Made by a program: the position numbers and the translations under genes. Shown here in pieces: positions 1 to 7,497 of a stretch of 64,000 bases of DNA. Numbering within the stretch: position 1 is the first letter of the stretch; every line of letters starts with the position of its first letter. Origin of the DNA: Bacillus sp. NTK034 (lineage in GTDB: Bacteria; Bacillota; Bacilli; Bacillales; Cytobacillaceae); the NCBI RefSeq assembly GCF_017303275.1, contig NZ_JAFKOJ010000002.1, forward strand, positions 682,001 to 746,000, given 5' to 3'. Under the pieces are notes generated by a model. It was given only the letters and a program-made list of their open reading frames with translations, searched no databases and was not told the origin of the DNA.

Positions 1-116
1 AGTTTGCACTGGAAGCAAACCAATATTATTTAGCCTCTAAAACGCTGTTGGCACATTATTACCATCTTATTATATCAGCCTGGAAACCTGCAGCATAACA
101 ACAAAACCCATATGAC

Positions 117-151
117 AAAAAAAATCCCGATGTCCTCCTGGGGACACCGGG
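117..151 (-). terminator. Rho-independent terminator of trxA
   Basis: On the minus strand a 10-bp stem (CCCGGTGTCC with GGACATCGGG, one G-T pair) is followed by a run of eight T. It lies 15 bases past the trxA stop codon. The remaining bases from 1 to 116 hold no gene that I can see. Confidence 0.9.
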
Positions 152-165
152 AAATTCTTTATAGG

Positions 166-480
166 TTAAGCATGTTTTGAAAGTAATTCGGCAAGAGCTT
201 CTTTTGGCTGGAAACCAACCACTTTATCTACAACTTCACCGTCTTTTAAAACGATTAATGTCGGAATGCTCATTACGCCAAACTTGCCAGCAGTTTCCTG
301 GTTTTCGTCAACATCGATTTTTACAATTTTCACTTTATCGCCCATTTCAGAATCAAGCTCTTCTAAAACAGGAGCGATCATTTTACAAGGGCCGCACCAA
401 GGAGCCCAGAAATCTGCCAGTACTAATCCCGAACCAGTCTCAGCAGTAAAGTTTTGGTCAGTTGCGTGTGTAATAGCCAT
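166..480 (-). CDS. trxA: Thioredoxin
   Basis: Small cytoplasmic disulfide reductase, recycled by thioredoxin reductase, that supplies electrons to ribonucleotide reductase, methionine sulfoxide reductases and other thiol enzymes. The protein has 104 residues, the normal length. The redox motif WCGPC is at residues 28-32 and the conserved cis-proline is Pro73 in the SIPT motif. The ATG has a clear GGAGG upstream. It is the last gene in the lcfA-fadR-fadB-etfB-etfA direction, as in B. subtilis, but a hairpin behind etfA and its own promoter suggest separate expression. B. subtilis trxA is essential and stress-induced; whether that holds here cannot be read from the sequence. Confidence 0.97.
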   Translation of the reverse strand: MAITHATDQNFTAETGSGLVLADFWAPWCGPCKMIAPVLEELDSEMGDKVKIVKIDVDENQETAGKFGVMSIPTLIVLKDGEVVDKVVGFQPKEALAELLSKHA

Positions 481-519
481 TTGATATGCCTCCTAAAATT
501 CAACTCAAATACTAACGAC

Positions 520-549
520 AGTATATCATCGTTTTTTATATGTTGCGAA
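520..549 (-). promoter_or_regulatory. Predicted SigA promoter of trxA
   Basis: Minus strand: -35 TTCGCA (4 of 6), 18-bp spacer, -10 TATACT (5 of 6). The -10 lies 40 bases before the trxA start codon. The -35 is weak, which would suit an activator-dependent promoter, but no activator site was identified. Confidence 0.5.
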
Positions 550-621
550 CAATCTGCTCGATCGTAATTTACCCTATTTGGAGCAGATTATTCTCTTTCT
601 TTTACTATTGGCACTATGTAT

Positions 622-646
622 AATGGGCGGCCATCAGCCGCCCATT
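622..646 (-). terminator. Strong hairpin behind etfA
   Basis: A perfect 9-bp inverted repeat (AATGGGCGG / CCGCCCATT) lies 13 bases past the etfA stop. No T-run follows it on the minus strand, so it may work as a weak terminator or as an mRNA end-protecting hairpin. Confidence 0.6.
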
Positions 647-658
647 AGTTATACTATC

Positions 659-1636
659 TTATGCGTTTACTTTAAGCTTTTTGAATTCTTCTGTTAACAG
701 TGGTACAACCTCAAATAGATCTCCAACAATACCGTAATCAGCTACTTTAAAGATATTGGCTTCCGGATCTTTGTTAATGGCTACGATTACTTTTGAGTTG
801 GACATCCCAGCTAAATGCTGAATAGCTCCTGAGATACCGCATGCAATATATAGATCAGGGGTTACAACCTTACCGGTTTGTCCAATTTGCAGCGAGTAGT
901 CGCAATAATCAGCATCACATGCTCCGCGTGATGCACCCACTGCTCCATTAAGAACAGATGCAAGCTCTTTTAATGGTTCAAAGCCTTCCTCGCTCTTAAC
1001 ACCGCGTCCGCCGGCAATGATAACCTTAGCTTCGGATAAATCAACGCCTTCACTGGCTTTGCGGACAACTTCCTTAATGATTGTGCGAAGATCTTTGATT
1101 TCTGCTGCAACAGAAGCAGCATCTCCTGATCTTGATTCATCTTTTTCCAATGGAGTTATATTGTTTGGACGAATTGTCGCAAAGAGAAGGCCATCTGTAA
1201 CAATTTTCTTTTCAAATGCTTTGCCAGAATAAATCGGGCGTGTGAACACCAGGTTGCCGCCTGCCTCCTCCAGGCTCGTTACGTCAGAGATTAAACCTGA
1301 CTCCAGCTTGGCAGCAATTTTAGGAGCTAAATCTTTCCCTAATGCTGTGTGTCCAAAAATCAGACCTTCCGGACTTTCGGAATCAATCACTGCCATTAAT
1401 GCCTGTGAAAAGCCGTCAGGAGTATATTGCTTCAGCTTTTCATCTTCAACAGTTACAACACGGTCAGCACCATAGTGAATCATTTCATCAGCTAAAGCGC
1501 TTACAGAATTACCAATTAAAACACCTACAACTTCTCCGCCTTCTGACGCAGTTTTAGCAGCTGCAACAGCTTCGAAGGATACATTACGCAATGAACCGTC
1601 ACGGACTTCACCTAATACTAATACTTTTCTAGCCAT
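659..1636 (-). CDS. etfA: Electron transfer flavoprotein, alpha subunit
   Basis: Alpha subunit of the ETF heterodimer. It carries FAD and passes electrons from acyl-CoA dehydrogenases to the respiratory chain during fatty-acid oxidation. The 325 residues are typical. The C-terminal FAD-binding half (about 200-320) contains the ETF-alpha signature PDLYIACGISGAIQHLAG, and the N-terminal half is the Rossmann-like domain shared with EtfB. It follows etfB by 40 bases on the same strand and both are surely co-transcribed. The place at the end of the lcfA-fadR-fadB-etfB-etfA cluster supports a beta-oxidation role. The ATG is preceded by a usable GGGGG ribosome-binding site. Confidence 0.96.
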   Translation of the reverse strand: MARKVLVLGEVRDGSLRNVSFEAVAAAKTASEGGEVVGVLIGNSVSALADEMIHYGADRVVTVEDEKLKQYTPDGFSQALMAVIDSESPEGLIFGHTALGKDLAPKIAAKLESGLISDVTSLEEAGGNLVFTRPIYSGKAFEKKIVTDGLLFATIRPNNITPLEKDESRSGDAASVAAEIKDLRTIIKEVVRKASEGVDLSEAKVIIAGGRGVKSEEGFEPLKELASVLNGAVGASRGACDADYCDYSLQIGQTGKVVTPDLYIACGISGAIQHLAGMSNSKVIVAINKDPEANIFKVADYGIVGDLFEVVPLLTEEFKKLKVNA

Positions 1637-1676
1637 ATGTTTTACCCCCTGCGTTATTATTATCAGTTATTGATGA

Positions 1677-2450
1677 TCAGACAACTTTGGCTTCAGTATG
1701 AAGAAGTTTCACAAGTTCCTTAACTTGATCTCCCAGCTCGCCTTCAAGAACTTTTCCTGCTTCCTTCTTAGGCGGCAAATAGATTTCAATTGTTTTTGTT
1801 TTGGCTTCAACATCGTCCTCATCAAGATCAAGATCGTCAAGCTCAAGCTCATCAAGAGGCTTCTTTTTTGCCTTCATAATTCCCGGCAAGGACGGATAGC
1901 GCGGCTCATTTAAACCCTGCTGGGCAGTGACCAATAATGGAAGTGATGTCTCAATTACTTCTGAATCCCCTTCAACATCGCGCACTACTGTCGCAGAGCT
2001 TCCATTGATATCAAGCTTTGTAATAGTTGTTACATAAGAAATGCCCAAAATTTCTGCTACACGAGGTCCAACCTGTCCCGAACCCCCATCAATTGCTACA
2101 TTTCCTGCAATGACTAAGTCAGCATCTTTGTCTTTCAAGTATTCAGATAAGATTTTTGCAGTCGTGTACTGGTCCCCATCTTCAAGGTCATCTTCAGTAT
2201 TTATTAATACAGCTTTATCGGCACCCATCGCAAGAGCGGTACGGAGCTGCTTTTCAGCTTCTTCTGTTCCCACAGAAACAACTGTCACTTCTCCGCCATT
2301 CGCATCACGAACCTGGATTGCTTCTTCAATTGCATATTCATCATATGGATTAATGATAAACTCAGCGCCATCTTCATTGATTTTGCCGCCTGAGATTGTA
2401 ATTTTTTCTTCAGTATCAAATGTTCTCTTCATTAATACGTAGATGTTCAT
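1677..2450 (-). CDS. etfB: Electron transfer flavoprotein, beta subunit
   Basis: Beta subunit of the ETF heterodimer, which binds AMP and docks with acyl-CoA dehydrogenases. The 257 residues and the start MNIYVLMKRTFDTEEKI fit the family. The conserved recognition-loop region lies around residues 185-205, near YPSLPGIMKAKKK. The ribosome-binding site GGAGG stands before the ATG. Unlike in B. subtilis, where fadB and etfB are nearly adjacent, 546 bases separate this gene from fadB. That gap holds a dispersed repeat, a predicted promoter and a FadR-like palindrome, so etfBA may have gained its own control. Confidence 0.96.
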   Translation of the reverse strand: MNIYVLMKRTFDTEEKITISGGKINEDGAEFIINPYDEYAIEEAIQVRDANGGEVTVVSVGTEEAEKQLRTALAMGADKAVLINTEDDLEDGDQYTTAKILSEYLKDKDADLVIAGNVAIDGGSGQVGPRVAEILGISYVTTITKLDINGSSATVVRDVEGDSEVIETSLPLLVTAQQGLNEPRYPSLPGIMKAKKKPLDELELDDLDLDEDDVEAKTKTIEIYLPPKKEAGKVLEGELGDQVKELVKLLHTEAKVV

Positions 2451-2629
2451 GATTTCCCTCCTAGTAATTAAGCATTGTCATAAAACAAAGCCATTAATTA
2501 AAACATTTCTTCACTTCGAAAGATTGAAAATATTTAATGCATACAGAAAGGCTAATCTGCTTGGAACGCCACTCTTTTTTGAAATATCTCTTTTCTCATA
2601 GATTATTATTGTTACTATAAATACAGTCC

Positions 2630-2813
2630 GTTGATTTCCGCTTCAGGCACTTGCTTTCCTCGGGGAGGAATGCGAGCCTCCTCGGCTTCACCTATGGGGT
2701 CTCCCACTTTCCTCTCCTCCCGCAGGACATTGAATATGCTTCCTCGAATGGGTACCGCACGAAGGAAACGCGTCAGCATTTTCGAGGATCAAGTCCCTTC
2801 CGCTCCAATCAAC
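2630..2813 (+). repeat. Dispersed repeat family B, copy 1
   Basis: About 184 bp that match a second copy at 11731-11906 in order of blocks (CTTGCTTTCC, CGGGGAGG, CCTCGGCTTC, TGGGGTCT, CTCCTCCCGCAGGACATTGA, CCGCACGAAG, TTTTCGAGGATCAAG, CCGCTCCAA). The ends are inverted (TTGATT at 2631 and AATCAA at 2807), so it could fold as a long hairpin. It encodes no transposase. The short reading frame on the plus strand is not conserved between copies. Confidence 0.85.
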
Positions 2814-2941
2814 TCAGCGAATTAGAATAGAAAAACAACAAACTATACGTAAACAACCTTTGAAATTGAGCGGGCGCTCGCTCACAGACCATAACTTAAC
2901 CAAGGAATCTTCTGAAGATTAAATCATCCGCATACAAGACT

Positions 2942-2971
2942 ATTATAATAGATTATGAGGATGAATGTAAT
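2942..2971 (-). promoter_or_regulatory. Predicted internal promoter of etfBA
   Basis: Minus strand: -35 ATTACA (4 of 6), 18-bp spacer, consensus -10 TATAAT at 2942-2947. The -35 lies inside the palindrome at 2962-2977, the arrangement expected if a repressor controls it. A transcript from here would carry a leader of nearly 500 bases that includes repeat B. Confidence 0.5.
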
Positions 2972-2977
2972 CATTCA
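2962..2977. promoter_or_regulatory. FadR-like palindrome ahead of etfBA
   Basis: TGAATGTAATCATTCA: 6-bp arms TGAATG / CATTCA with a 4-bp centre. The arms equal those of the FadR site at 4530-4547, but the centre is 2 bp shorter than in that site and in the B. subtilis consensus. It overlaps the predicted etfB promoter -35. Binding by FadR is an inference. Confidence 0.5.
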
Positions 2978-2996
2978 GCACAAATCTTTTAAAACA

Positions 2997-3770
2997 CTAT
3001 TTTCCGGTAAAGCTTGGTTCACGTTTTTCAATAAACGCAGAGATGCCTTCCTTGCCATCTTCGGAAACAAATACTTCTCCAAACAATTCTGCTTCTTTTT
3101 TAACACCTTCGTAGAATTGCCCTGTCTTTCCGTAGTTTAAGAGCTCAATGGCCGCCTTAATCGAGCCAGGACTCTTCTTGGCAATCTTCTTTGCCATATT
3201 ATAAGCGTTGTCCAAAAGCTGATCCTCAGGATAGGCATGGTTAGCCAGGCCATATTGCACTGCCTCAAGCCCGGTAATCGGGTCACTTGTAAAAAGCATT
3301 TCTGCTGCACGCGCAGCACCGACATAGCGGGGAAGCCGCTGAGTTCCGGCAAAACCAGGAATTAAACCAAGCTGAAGCTCTGGTAGACCCAGCTTTGCGT
3401 TTTCAGCTACGAGACGGAAATGACAGCCCATGGCGAGCTCCAGGCCGCCGCCCAACGCTGCTCCATGAATCGCTGCTATAATTGGCTTAGGGAATTTTTC
3501 CATTCTTTCAAAGAGATCCTGTCCATAGGTCGCCAAGCTTGAAAAATCTTCTCCGCTTTCTATGGTTGTAAATTCTTTAATATCAGCACCTGCTGAGAAG
3601 AATCTGCCTTCCCCATGAATAAGGATTACCCTGATTTCTTCATTATCTTCAACTTCATCCAGGACAGCTGAAAGCTCTCTCAATAGACCTGATGAAAGAG
3701 CATTCGCAGGCGGACGTTCAATAGTAATCGTCGCCACGAAGTCCTGATGGGACCATTTTAGATATTCCAT
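2997..3770 (-). CDS. fadB: Enoyl-CoA hydratase (beta-oxidation)
   Basis: Crotonase-superfamily enzyme that adds water to trans-2-enoyl-CoA to give 3-hydroxyacyl-CoA. The protein has 257 residues. The oxyanion-hole segments FSAGADIKEF (58-67) and ALGGGLE (105-111) are present, as are both catalytic glutamates, Glu111 and Glu131 (in LPELQLGLIPGFAGTQRL), so it should be an active hydratase. The start was set at the ATG at 3770, preceded by AGGAGGG. The frame stays open 19 codons further up, but these overlap the leader and lack a ribosome-binding site. It follows fadR by 41 bases and shares its FadR-controlled promoter. The name follows B. subtilis FadB, not the E. coli multifunctional enzyme. 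Confidence 0.93.
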   Translation of the reverse strand: MEYLKWSHQDFVATITIERPPANALSSGLLRELSAVLDEVEDNEEIRVILIHGEGRFFSAGADIKEFTTIESGEDFSSLATYGQDLFERMEKFPKPIIAAIHGAALGGGLELAMGCHFRLVAENAKLGLPELQLGLIPGFAGTQRLPRYVGAARAAEMLFTSDPITGLEAVQYGLANHAYPEDQLLDNAYNMAKKIAKKSPGSIKAAIELLNYGKTGQFYEGVKKEAELFGEVFVSEDGKEGISAFIEKREPSFTGK

Positions 3771-3811
3771 CTTATCCCTCCTGACTATATTTATGGAGCA
3801 CTTTATCTGCC

Positions 3812-4396
3812 TCAAAGTTTTCCGCACCCGCCGATCAAAAGTTTATGAACAGGCTTCGCCAATGCAATAAGATCATATTTTTGCTCATTCATTACCCATG
3901 TGGTCACTGTTTCATCCATGGTGCCAAAAATCATCTGGCGCGCCAGCCTAATGTCAAGGTCAGCTGGAAATTCACCGCTTTCCCTGCCATCAGCAAGAAT
4001 CCTTTCCACTAAAGCAAGGTATCCTTTGAGCACCTCATTAATTTTATGGCGAAGGTCTTTATTGGACTGCCTCAATTCGAGCTGGGTTACAATTGCCAGG
4101 TGCCTGTCTTCTGAGAGCATTCTAAAGTGTGATTCTACCATCATTAATAGTTTCTCTGCAGCTTTCTCTTTTCCTGCAATTTTTTCTTCAATTTTCTCAA
4201 CAAAGTAGCCCATTTTATCCTGAAAGAGGGATATTAATATATCTTCTTTGTTCTTAAAATATAAGTATATGGTGCCATCAGCGACACCAGCCTGTTTGGC
4301 AATTTTTGATACCTGTGCCTGGTGATAGCCATTTTCAGCAATCACAACTACAGCTGCATCAATAATTTGCCGGTATTTAGGCTTTGTTTTTTTCAA
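3812..4396 (-). CDS. fadR: TetR-family repressor of fatty-acid degradation, FadR
   Basis: TetR/AcrR-type repressor; in B. subtilis FadR (YsiA) is released from DNA by long-chain acyl-CoA. The helix-turn-helix lies at about residues 28-47 (QVSKIAKQAGVADGTIYLYF), followed by an all-helical ligand domain, 194 residues in all. The start codon is TTG at 4396 behind AGGAGGG. It sits between lcfA and fadB as in B. subtilis. Its own promoter carries a palindrome matching the FadR consensus just past the -10, so it is probably autoregulated together with fadB. Confidence 0.93.
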   Translation of the reverse strand: MKKTKPKYRQIIDAAVVVIAENGYHQAQVSKIAKQAGVADGTIYLYFKNKEDILISLFQDKMGYFVEKIEEKIAGKEKAAEKLLMMVESHFRMLSEDRHLAIVTQLELRQSNKDLRHKINEVLKGYLALVERILADGRESGEFPADLDIRLARQMIFGTMDETVTTWVMNEQKYDLIALAKPVHKLLIGGCGKL

Positions 4397-4529
4397 GCTG
4401 TTCCCTCCTTTCAGAATAAACAGGTGTATTGATTTTTATCGAGCATAAGGAATGGAGTAATACCATTCCTTATGCCAGGATTTGCCAACCAACTTAGTTT
4501 ATTTTTTGAATTTAAACATCGGTCTAAAA

Positions 4530-4547
4530 TGAATGAATAATCATTCA
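4530..4547. promoter_or_regulatory. FadR operator
   Basis: TGAATGAATAATCATTCA: perfect 7-bp arms around ATAA, matching the B. subtilis FadR consensus TGAATGA-N4-TCATTCA. It begins 8 bp past the predicted -10 of the fadR-fadB promoter, a repressing position. Confidence 0.88.
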
Positions 4548-4554
4548 TATTTTT

Positions 4555-4583
4555 ATAATAGTAGGACAATTCATTTGTGTCAA
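4555..4583 (-). promoter_or_regulatory. SigA promoter of fadR-fadB
   Basis: Minus strand: consensus -35 TTGACA (4578-4583), 17-bp spacer, -10 TATTAT (4555-4560, 5 of 6). Strong by sequence and covered downstream by the FadR operator. Confidence 0.8.
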
Positions 4584-4647
4584 GAAATTATCCCTGGAAA
4601 TATAATTTATTATTACATTTCTTAAATGCCTGGACAAGCTTATTGGC

Positions 4648-4680
4648 TCAAAAATAAAGAGCCGATCGAAAATCGGTCTC
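4648..4680 (-). terminator. Terminator of lcfA
   Basis: Minus strand stem GAG-CCGAT / ATCGG-CTC with one bulged A, followed by TTTATTTTT. It lies directly after the lcfA stop and separates lcfA from fadR transcription. Confidence 0.8.
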
Positions 4681-4685
4681 TGAAG

Positions 4686-6389
4686 TTAAGCCCGCTTTTC
4701 CTCTTCTTCTTTTAATTTCTTTTTTTCTTCATCTACTAATGCCCTTCTCAGAATTTTTCCAACAGCTGTCTTAGGAAGCTCCTTGCGGAATTCATATAAC
4801 CTTGGAACCTTATATGCTGCAAGATGCTTTCTTGCAAACAGATTCAGTTCTTCTTCCGTTGCTTCTTTGCCCTCTTTCAGCACAATATATGCTTTTACTG
4901 TTTCTCCGCGATATGGGTCAGGTATACCTGCAGCAACCACTTCCTGCACGGCTGGATGCTCGTATAGCACTTCTTCTATTTCACGCGGATAAATATTGAA
5001 TCCCCCTGCAATAATCATATCTTTCTTCCTGTCCACTACATAGAAGTATCCATTCTCATCCATATAGCCAAGGTCACCTGTCAGCAGCCAGCCATCCCTT
5101 AAGGTCTGTGCTGTTTCTTCCGGGCGGTTCCAATAGCCTTTCATTACCTGAGGACCTTTAACTGCAATTTCACCAACTTCTCCTGCCGGAAGCCCTTCTC
5201 CCGTTTCCAGTGAAAAAATGGCAGCATCTGTATCAGGCCAGGGGACACCTATACTGCCTTTGACCCGGGGGCGGTCCCATAAGAAATTCGCATGTGTAAC
5301 AGGTGAAGATTCCGTCAAACCATAGCCCTCGACAAGCTTTCCCCCTGTTATTTCTTCAAATTTCTGCTGGACTTCAACGGGCAGGGCAGCAGATCCGCTG
5401 ATGCAGGAGTCTATGGAAGATAAATCATATTTTTTAATATCAGGATGGTTCAATATTCCAATATAAATAGTTGGGGCACCAGGGAATAAAGTCGGCCTCT
5501 CTTTATGAATAGTTTTCAGGGTCGTTTCCGGATCAAATTTCGGAAGGAGGACCATTTTGTGAGCATCCATAACAGATAAGATCATAACTGTTGTCATTCC
5601 ATACACGTGAAAGAAAGGAAGTATGCCCAGCACTGTTTCTTCGCCGCGCCTGCACTTATAAAGCCAGGCTTTACACATGGCTGTATTGGATACCAGATTG
5701 CTGTGCGAAAGCATGACGCCCTTTGGAAAACCGGTTGTACCGCCTGTGTATTGCAGTAATGCCAAGTCTTCTTCAAAATCGAAGTCATGGATTTTCAGAG
5801 GTTCCGCCGGCCTTTTTAAAATCTCCGTCAGCAAATGGTTATGCCCTTCATGTTTTACATTTACGACAATGCCATACTGTTTTTTCTGGATAAAAGGATA
5901 TATTAGATTTTTAGGGAATGGAAGAGCATCTTTGATAGCGGTTACAATTATATGCTTCAATTCTGTCTGCGGCATCACTTTGCTCACTCTCGGAAATAAG
6001 ATATCCATTGTAATGATTGCTTTTGCTCCTGAGTCTTTCATTTGATATTCCAATTCCCTTTCCATATACAGCGGGTTTGTCTGGACAACAACCCCGCCAG
6101 CCATCAGAATTCCATAATAGCTGATAACAGACTGCGGAGTATTCGGAAGCATAATCGCCACGCGGTCTCCCTTTTCAATTCCAAGCTTCTGCAAATATGC
6201 AGCTAGCTTCAGGGAAGAGTCATATATATATTTATATGTGACTTCCTTTCCCATAAAGTGGATGGCTATTTTCTCTGGAAATTCTTCTGCAGCATTTTTC
6301 AAATAATCCTGTACCGGCTGTTTGGGATATGACAAGGTTGAGGGGATTTCTGCCGGATATTGCTTAAGCCATGGTTTCGCTTCTGCCAT
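4686..6389 (-). CDS. lcfA: Long-chain fatty-acid--CoA ligase
   Basis: Activates long-chain fatty acids to acyl-CoA with ATP, the entry step of beta-oxidation. It belongs to the adenylate-forming (AMP-binding) superfamily. The 567 residues match B. subtilis LcfA (about 560). The P-loop YTGGTTGFPKG is at 214-224, the adenylate motif GYGLTESSP is central, and GDLGYMDENGYFYVVDRKKDMI with the catalytic C-terminal lysine region (KTAVGKILRR) follows. The start was placed at the ATG at 6389 behind AAGGAGGG. Twenty-two further in-frame codons run into repeat A1 and are not real. Its promoter at 6754-6782 lies beyond the repeat. Confidence 0.95.
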   Translation of the reverse strand: MAEAKPWLKQYPAEIPSTLSYPKQPVQDYLKNAAEEFPEKIAIHFMGKEVTYKYIYDSSLKLAAYLQKLGIEKGDRVAIMLPNTPQSVISYYGILMAGGVVVQTNPLYMERELEYQMKDSGAKAIITMDILFPRVSKVMPQTELKHIIVTAIKDALPFPKNLIYPFIQKKQYGIVVNVKHEGHNHLLTEILKRPAEPLKIHDFDFEEDLALLQYTGGTTGFPKGVMLSHSNLVSNTAMCKAWLYKCRRGEETVLGILPFFHVYGMTTVMILSVMDAHKMVLLPKFDPETTLKTIHKERPTLFPGAPTIYIGILNHPDIKKYDLSSIDSCISGSAALPVEVQQKFEEITGGKLVEGYGLTESSPVTHANFLWDRPRVKGSIGVPWPDTDAAIFSLETGEGLPAGEVGEIAVKGPQVMKGYWNRPEETAQTLRDGWLLTGDLGYMDENGYFYVVDRKKDMIIAGGFNIYPREIEEVLYEHPAVQEVVAAGIPDPYRGETVKAYIVLKEGKEATEEELNLFARKHLAAYKVPRLYEFRKELPKTAVGKILRRALVDEEKKKLKEEEEKRA

Positions 6390-6417
6390 TTTGTCCCTCC
6401 TTTGTTTCATGCCCATC

Positions 6418-6680
6418 AGAAAAGCGCAAGCGCCTTGCCCACCCCCGACAAGCACAAGACGAGCCTCCCGGAAAGGCGTTCTTTGCCTTTTGGGAGGATT
6501 GCCCGAAATGTTAAGGCGACTGCCCAGGGGCGACAGGCATAAGACGGTTCCTGTAAGAAGGCGTTTTTCCTTCTGAAAGGAAACGGCTTATGATCCCGAG
6601 TCCCTATGAGCCGCAACTAGACAAGCTTGTGACCTCGAGGGGGTAGGCTGCTTGCGCTAGACAGTTATCGAAGTTCAAAG
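6418..6680 (+). repeat. Dispersed repeat family A, full-length copy A1
   Basis: About 263 bp starting AGAAAAGCGCAAGCGCCTTG and ending in GCTTGCGCTAGACAGTTATC and a few more bases. The ends AGCGCAAGC / GCTTGCGCT are exact inverted repeats, followed inward by CCCCC / GGGGG, so a long hairpin is possible. The nearest relative in the window is A2 at 52764-53016. It lies between the lcfA promoter and the lcfA ribosome-binding site, so it would be transcribed as the lcfA leader. Confidence 0.9.
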
Positions 6681-6753
6681 TTTCACTTGCTAAACTTTTA
6701 GAAAAACGATGGACACCTTCTGAACTTTTAGAACATTCTAACTGTTCGACCTT

Positions 6754-6782
6754 ATTATAATATAATGCTGGTTCTATGACAA
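6754..6782 (-). promoter_or_regulatory. SigA promoter of lcfA
   Basis: Minus strand: -35 TTGTCA (5 of 6) at 6777-6782, 17-bp spacer, consensus -10 TATAAT at 6754-6759. No FadR palindrome is visible around it, although B. subtilis lcfA is FadR-controlled. Confidence 0.75.
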
Positions 6783-6863
6783 TTAGAATAAGACCTTACA
6801 CTCAGGAAGATATTTTTTTCAGAGGGCTGTCCAGCTAATCGGGGATATTCTTTTTAATGGGCA

Positions 6864-6894
6864 CAAAAAAAAATCGCCCTATATACTGGCGATT
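6864..6894 (-). terminator. Terminator after yshE and the 27-codon gene
   Basis: Minus strand 7-bp stem AATCGCC / GGCGATT followed by nine T. Confidence 0.88.
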
Positions 6895-6921
6895 TTCCCA
6901 TATCCCTATTTCACAAAAATA

Positions 6922-7005
6922 TTATGTTAGGAAAAATATATAAATGGCCCCTATAAGAATAAACACTCCGCTAAGAACCAGCAGAACCTTCGCTAACTTT
7001 TCCAA
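6922..7005 (-). CDS. Putative 27-residue single-pass membrane peptide
   Basis: A very short gene: TTG start at 7005, stop TAA at 6922. The start has AAGGAGAG eight bases before it. The peptide begins MEKLAKVLLVLSGVFILIGA, then seven more residues; a short basic N-terminus precedes one long hydrophobic helix that fills the rest. It starts 17 bases after the yshE stop and ends 28 bases before a strong terminator, so it closes the yshE transcript. I do not recognise a family. A chance frame is possible, but the ribosome-binding site, position and clean membrane profile favour a gene. Confidence 0.55.
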   Translation of the reverse strand: MEKLAKVLLVLSGVFILIGAIYIFFLT

Positions 7006-7019
7006 TGTTAATTCTCTCC

Positions 7020-7433
7020 TTATGATAAACCTGCACCGATGACATATGACAATCCGATTGACAGCACCATGGAAATAAAACCGACTGCTTTGTTATTATT
7101 TTCAATTTCTTCGTCAATTCTAAACTTAGGTGTTAAAAATTCAAATATGAAATAGCCGATCAATAAAAGAAAAAATCCAAAAATTCCCCAGGTAATCATT
7201 GTCAGCAAGGTATCATTATGCATGATGGAATGCCTGAAGATATTTGCAATTCCAAATATTTTCCCGCCGGTCGCCATTGCTACAGCGATATTTCCATTTT
7301 TGATTTCTTCCCAATTGCGATACTTGGTAACTAATTCAAAAATAGCTAAAAAAACAATCATACATAAAATGACAACACTGTAATAAGCAGCTGTCTGAAT
7401 AAATTCATTTTCCCAAAATTCTTTCATTTCCAT
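7020..7433 (-). CDS. yshE: DUF350-family membrane protein, YshE-like
   Basis: A 137-residue integral membrane protein of unknown function with the DUF350 layout: hydrophobic segments at about 15-36, 48-66, 78-98 and 115-136, separated by short charged loops. The position between mutS2 and lcfA matches yshE in B. subtilis, which supports the symbol. The ATG has GGGGAG before it. It is followed by the 27-codon membrane-peptide gene and a terminator, and preceded by mutS2 at a 64-base distance. Confidence 0.85.
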   Translation of the reverse strand: MEMKEFWENEFIQTAAYYSVVILCMIVFLAIFELVTKYRNWEEIKNGNIAVAMATGGKIFGIANIFRHSIMHNDTLLTMITWGIFGFFLLLIGYFIFEFLTPKFRIDEEIENNNKAVGFISMVLSIGLSYVIGAGLS

Positions 7434-7497
7434 TCTCCCCGCTGGAATTAAGTACCCTCTCCCCTAATCAAAAACAAAAGGGGAGGGGCTGGCAAAG

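Noticed and set aside
2631..2825. 64-codon plus-strand frame in repeat B1, and the like in B2.
   Set aside because: Not conserved between the two copies and without ribosome-binding sites; it is the repeat read as protein.
6418..6616. Similar reading frames of about 65 codons inside repeats A1 and A2 (minus strand), sharing about 45 residues.
   Set aside because: The two frames diverge after about 45 residues through an indel, neither has a ribosome-binding site, and both lie wholly inside the non-coding repeat.
6731..6749. GAACATTCTAACTGTTC as a LexA box.
   Set aside because: The half-sites are nine bases apart instead of four, and lcfA has no link to SOS.
7439..7495. CCCTCCCCT / AGGGGAGAGGG between mutS2 and yshE as a terminator.
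   Set aside because: The T-rich stretch lies in the loop and not after the stem.
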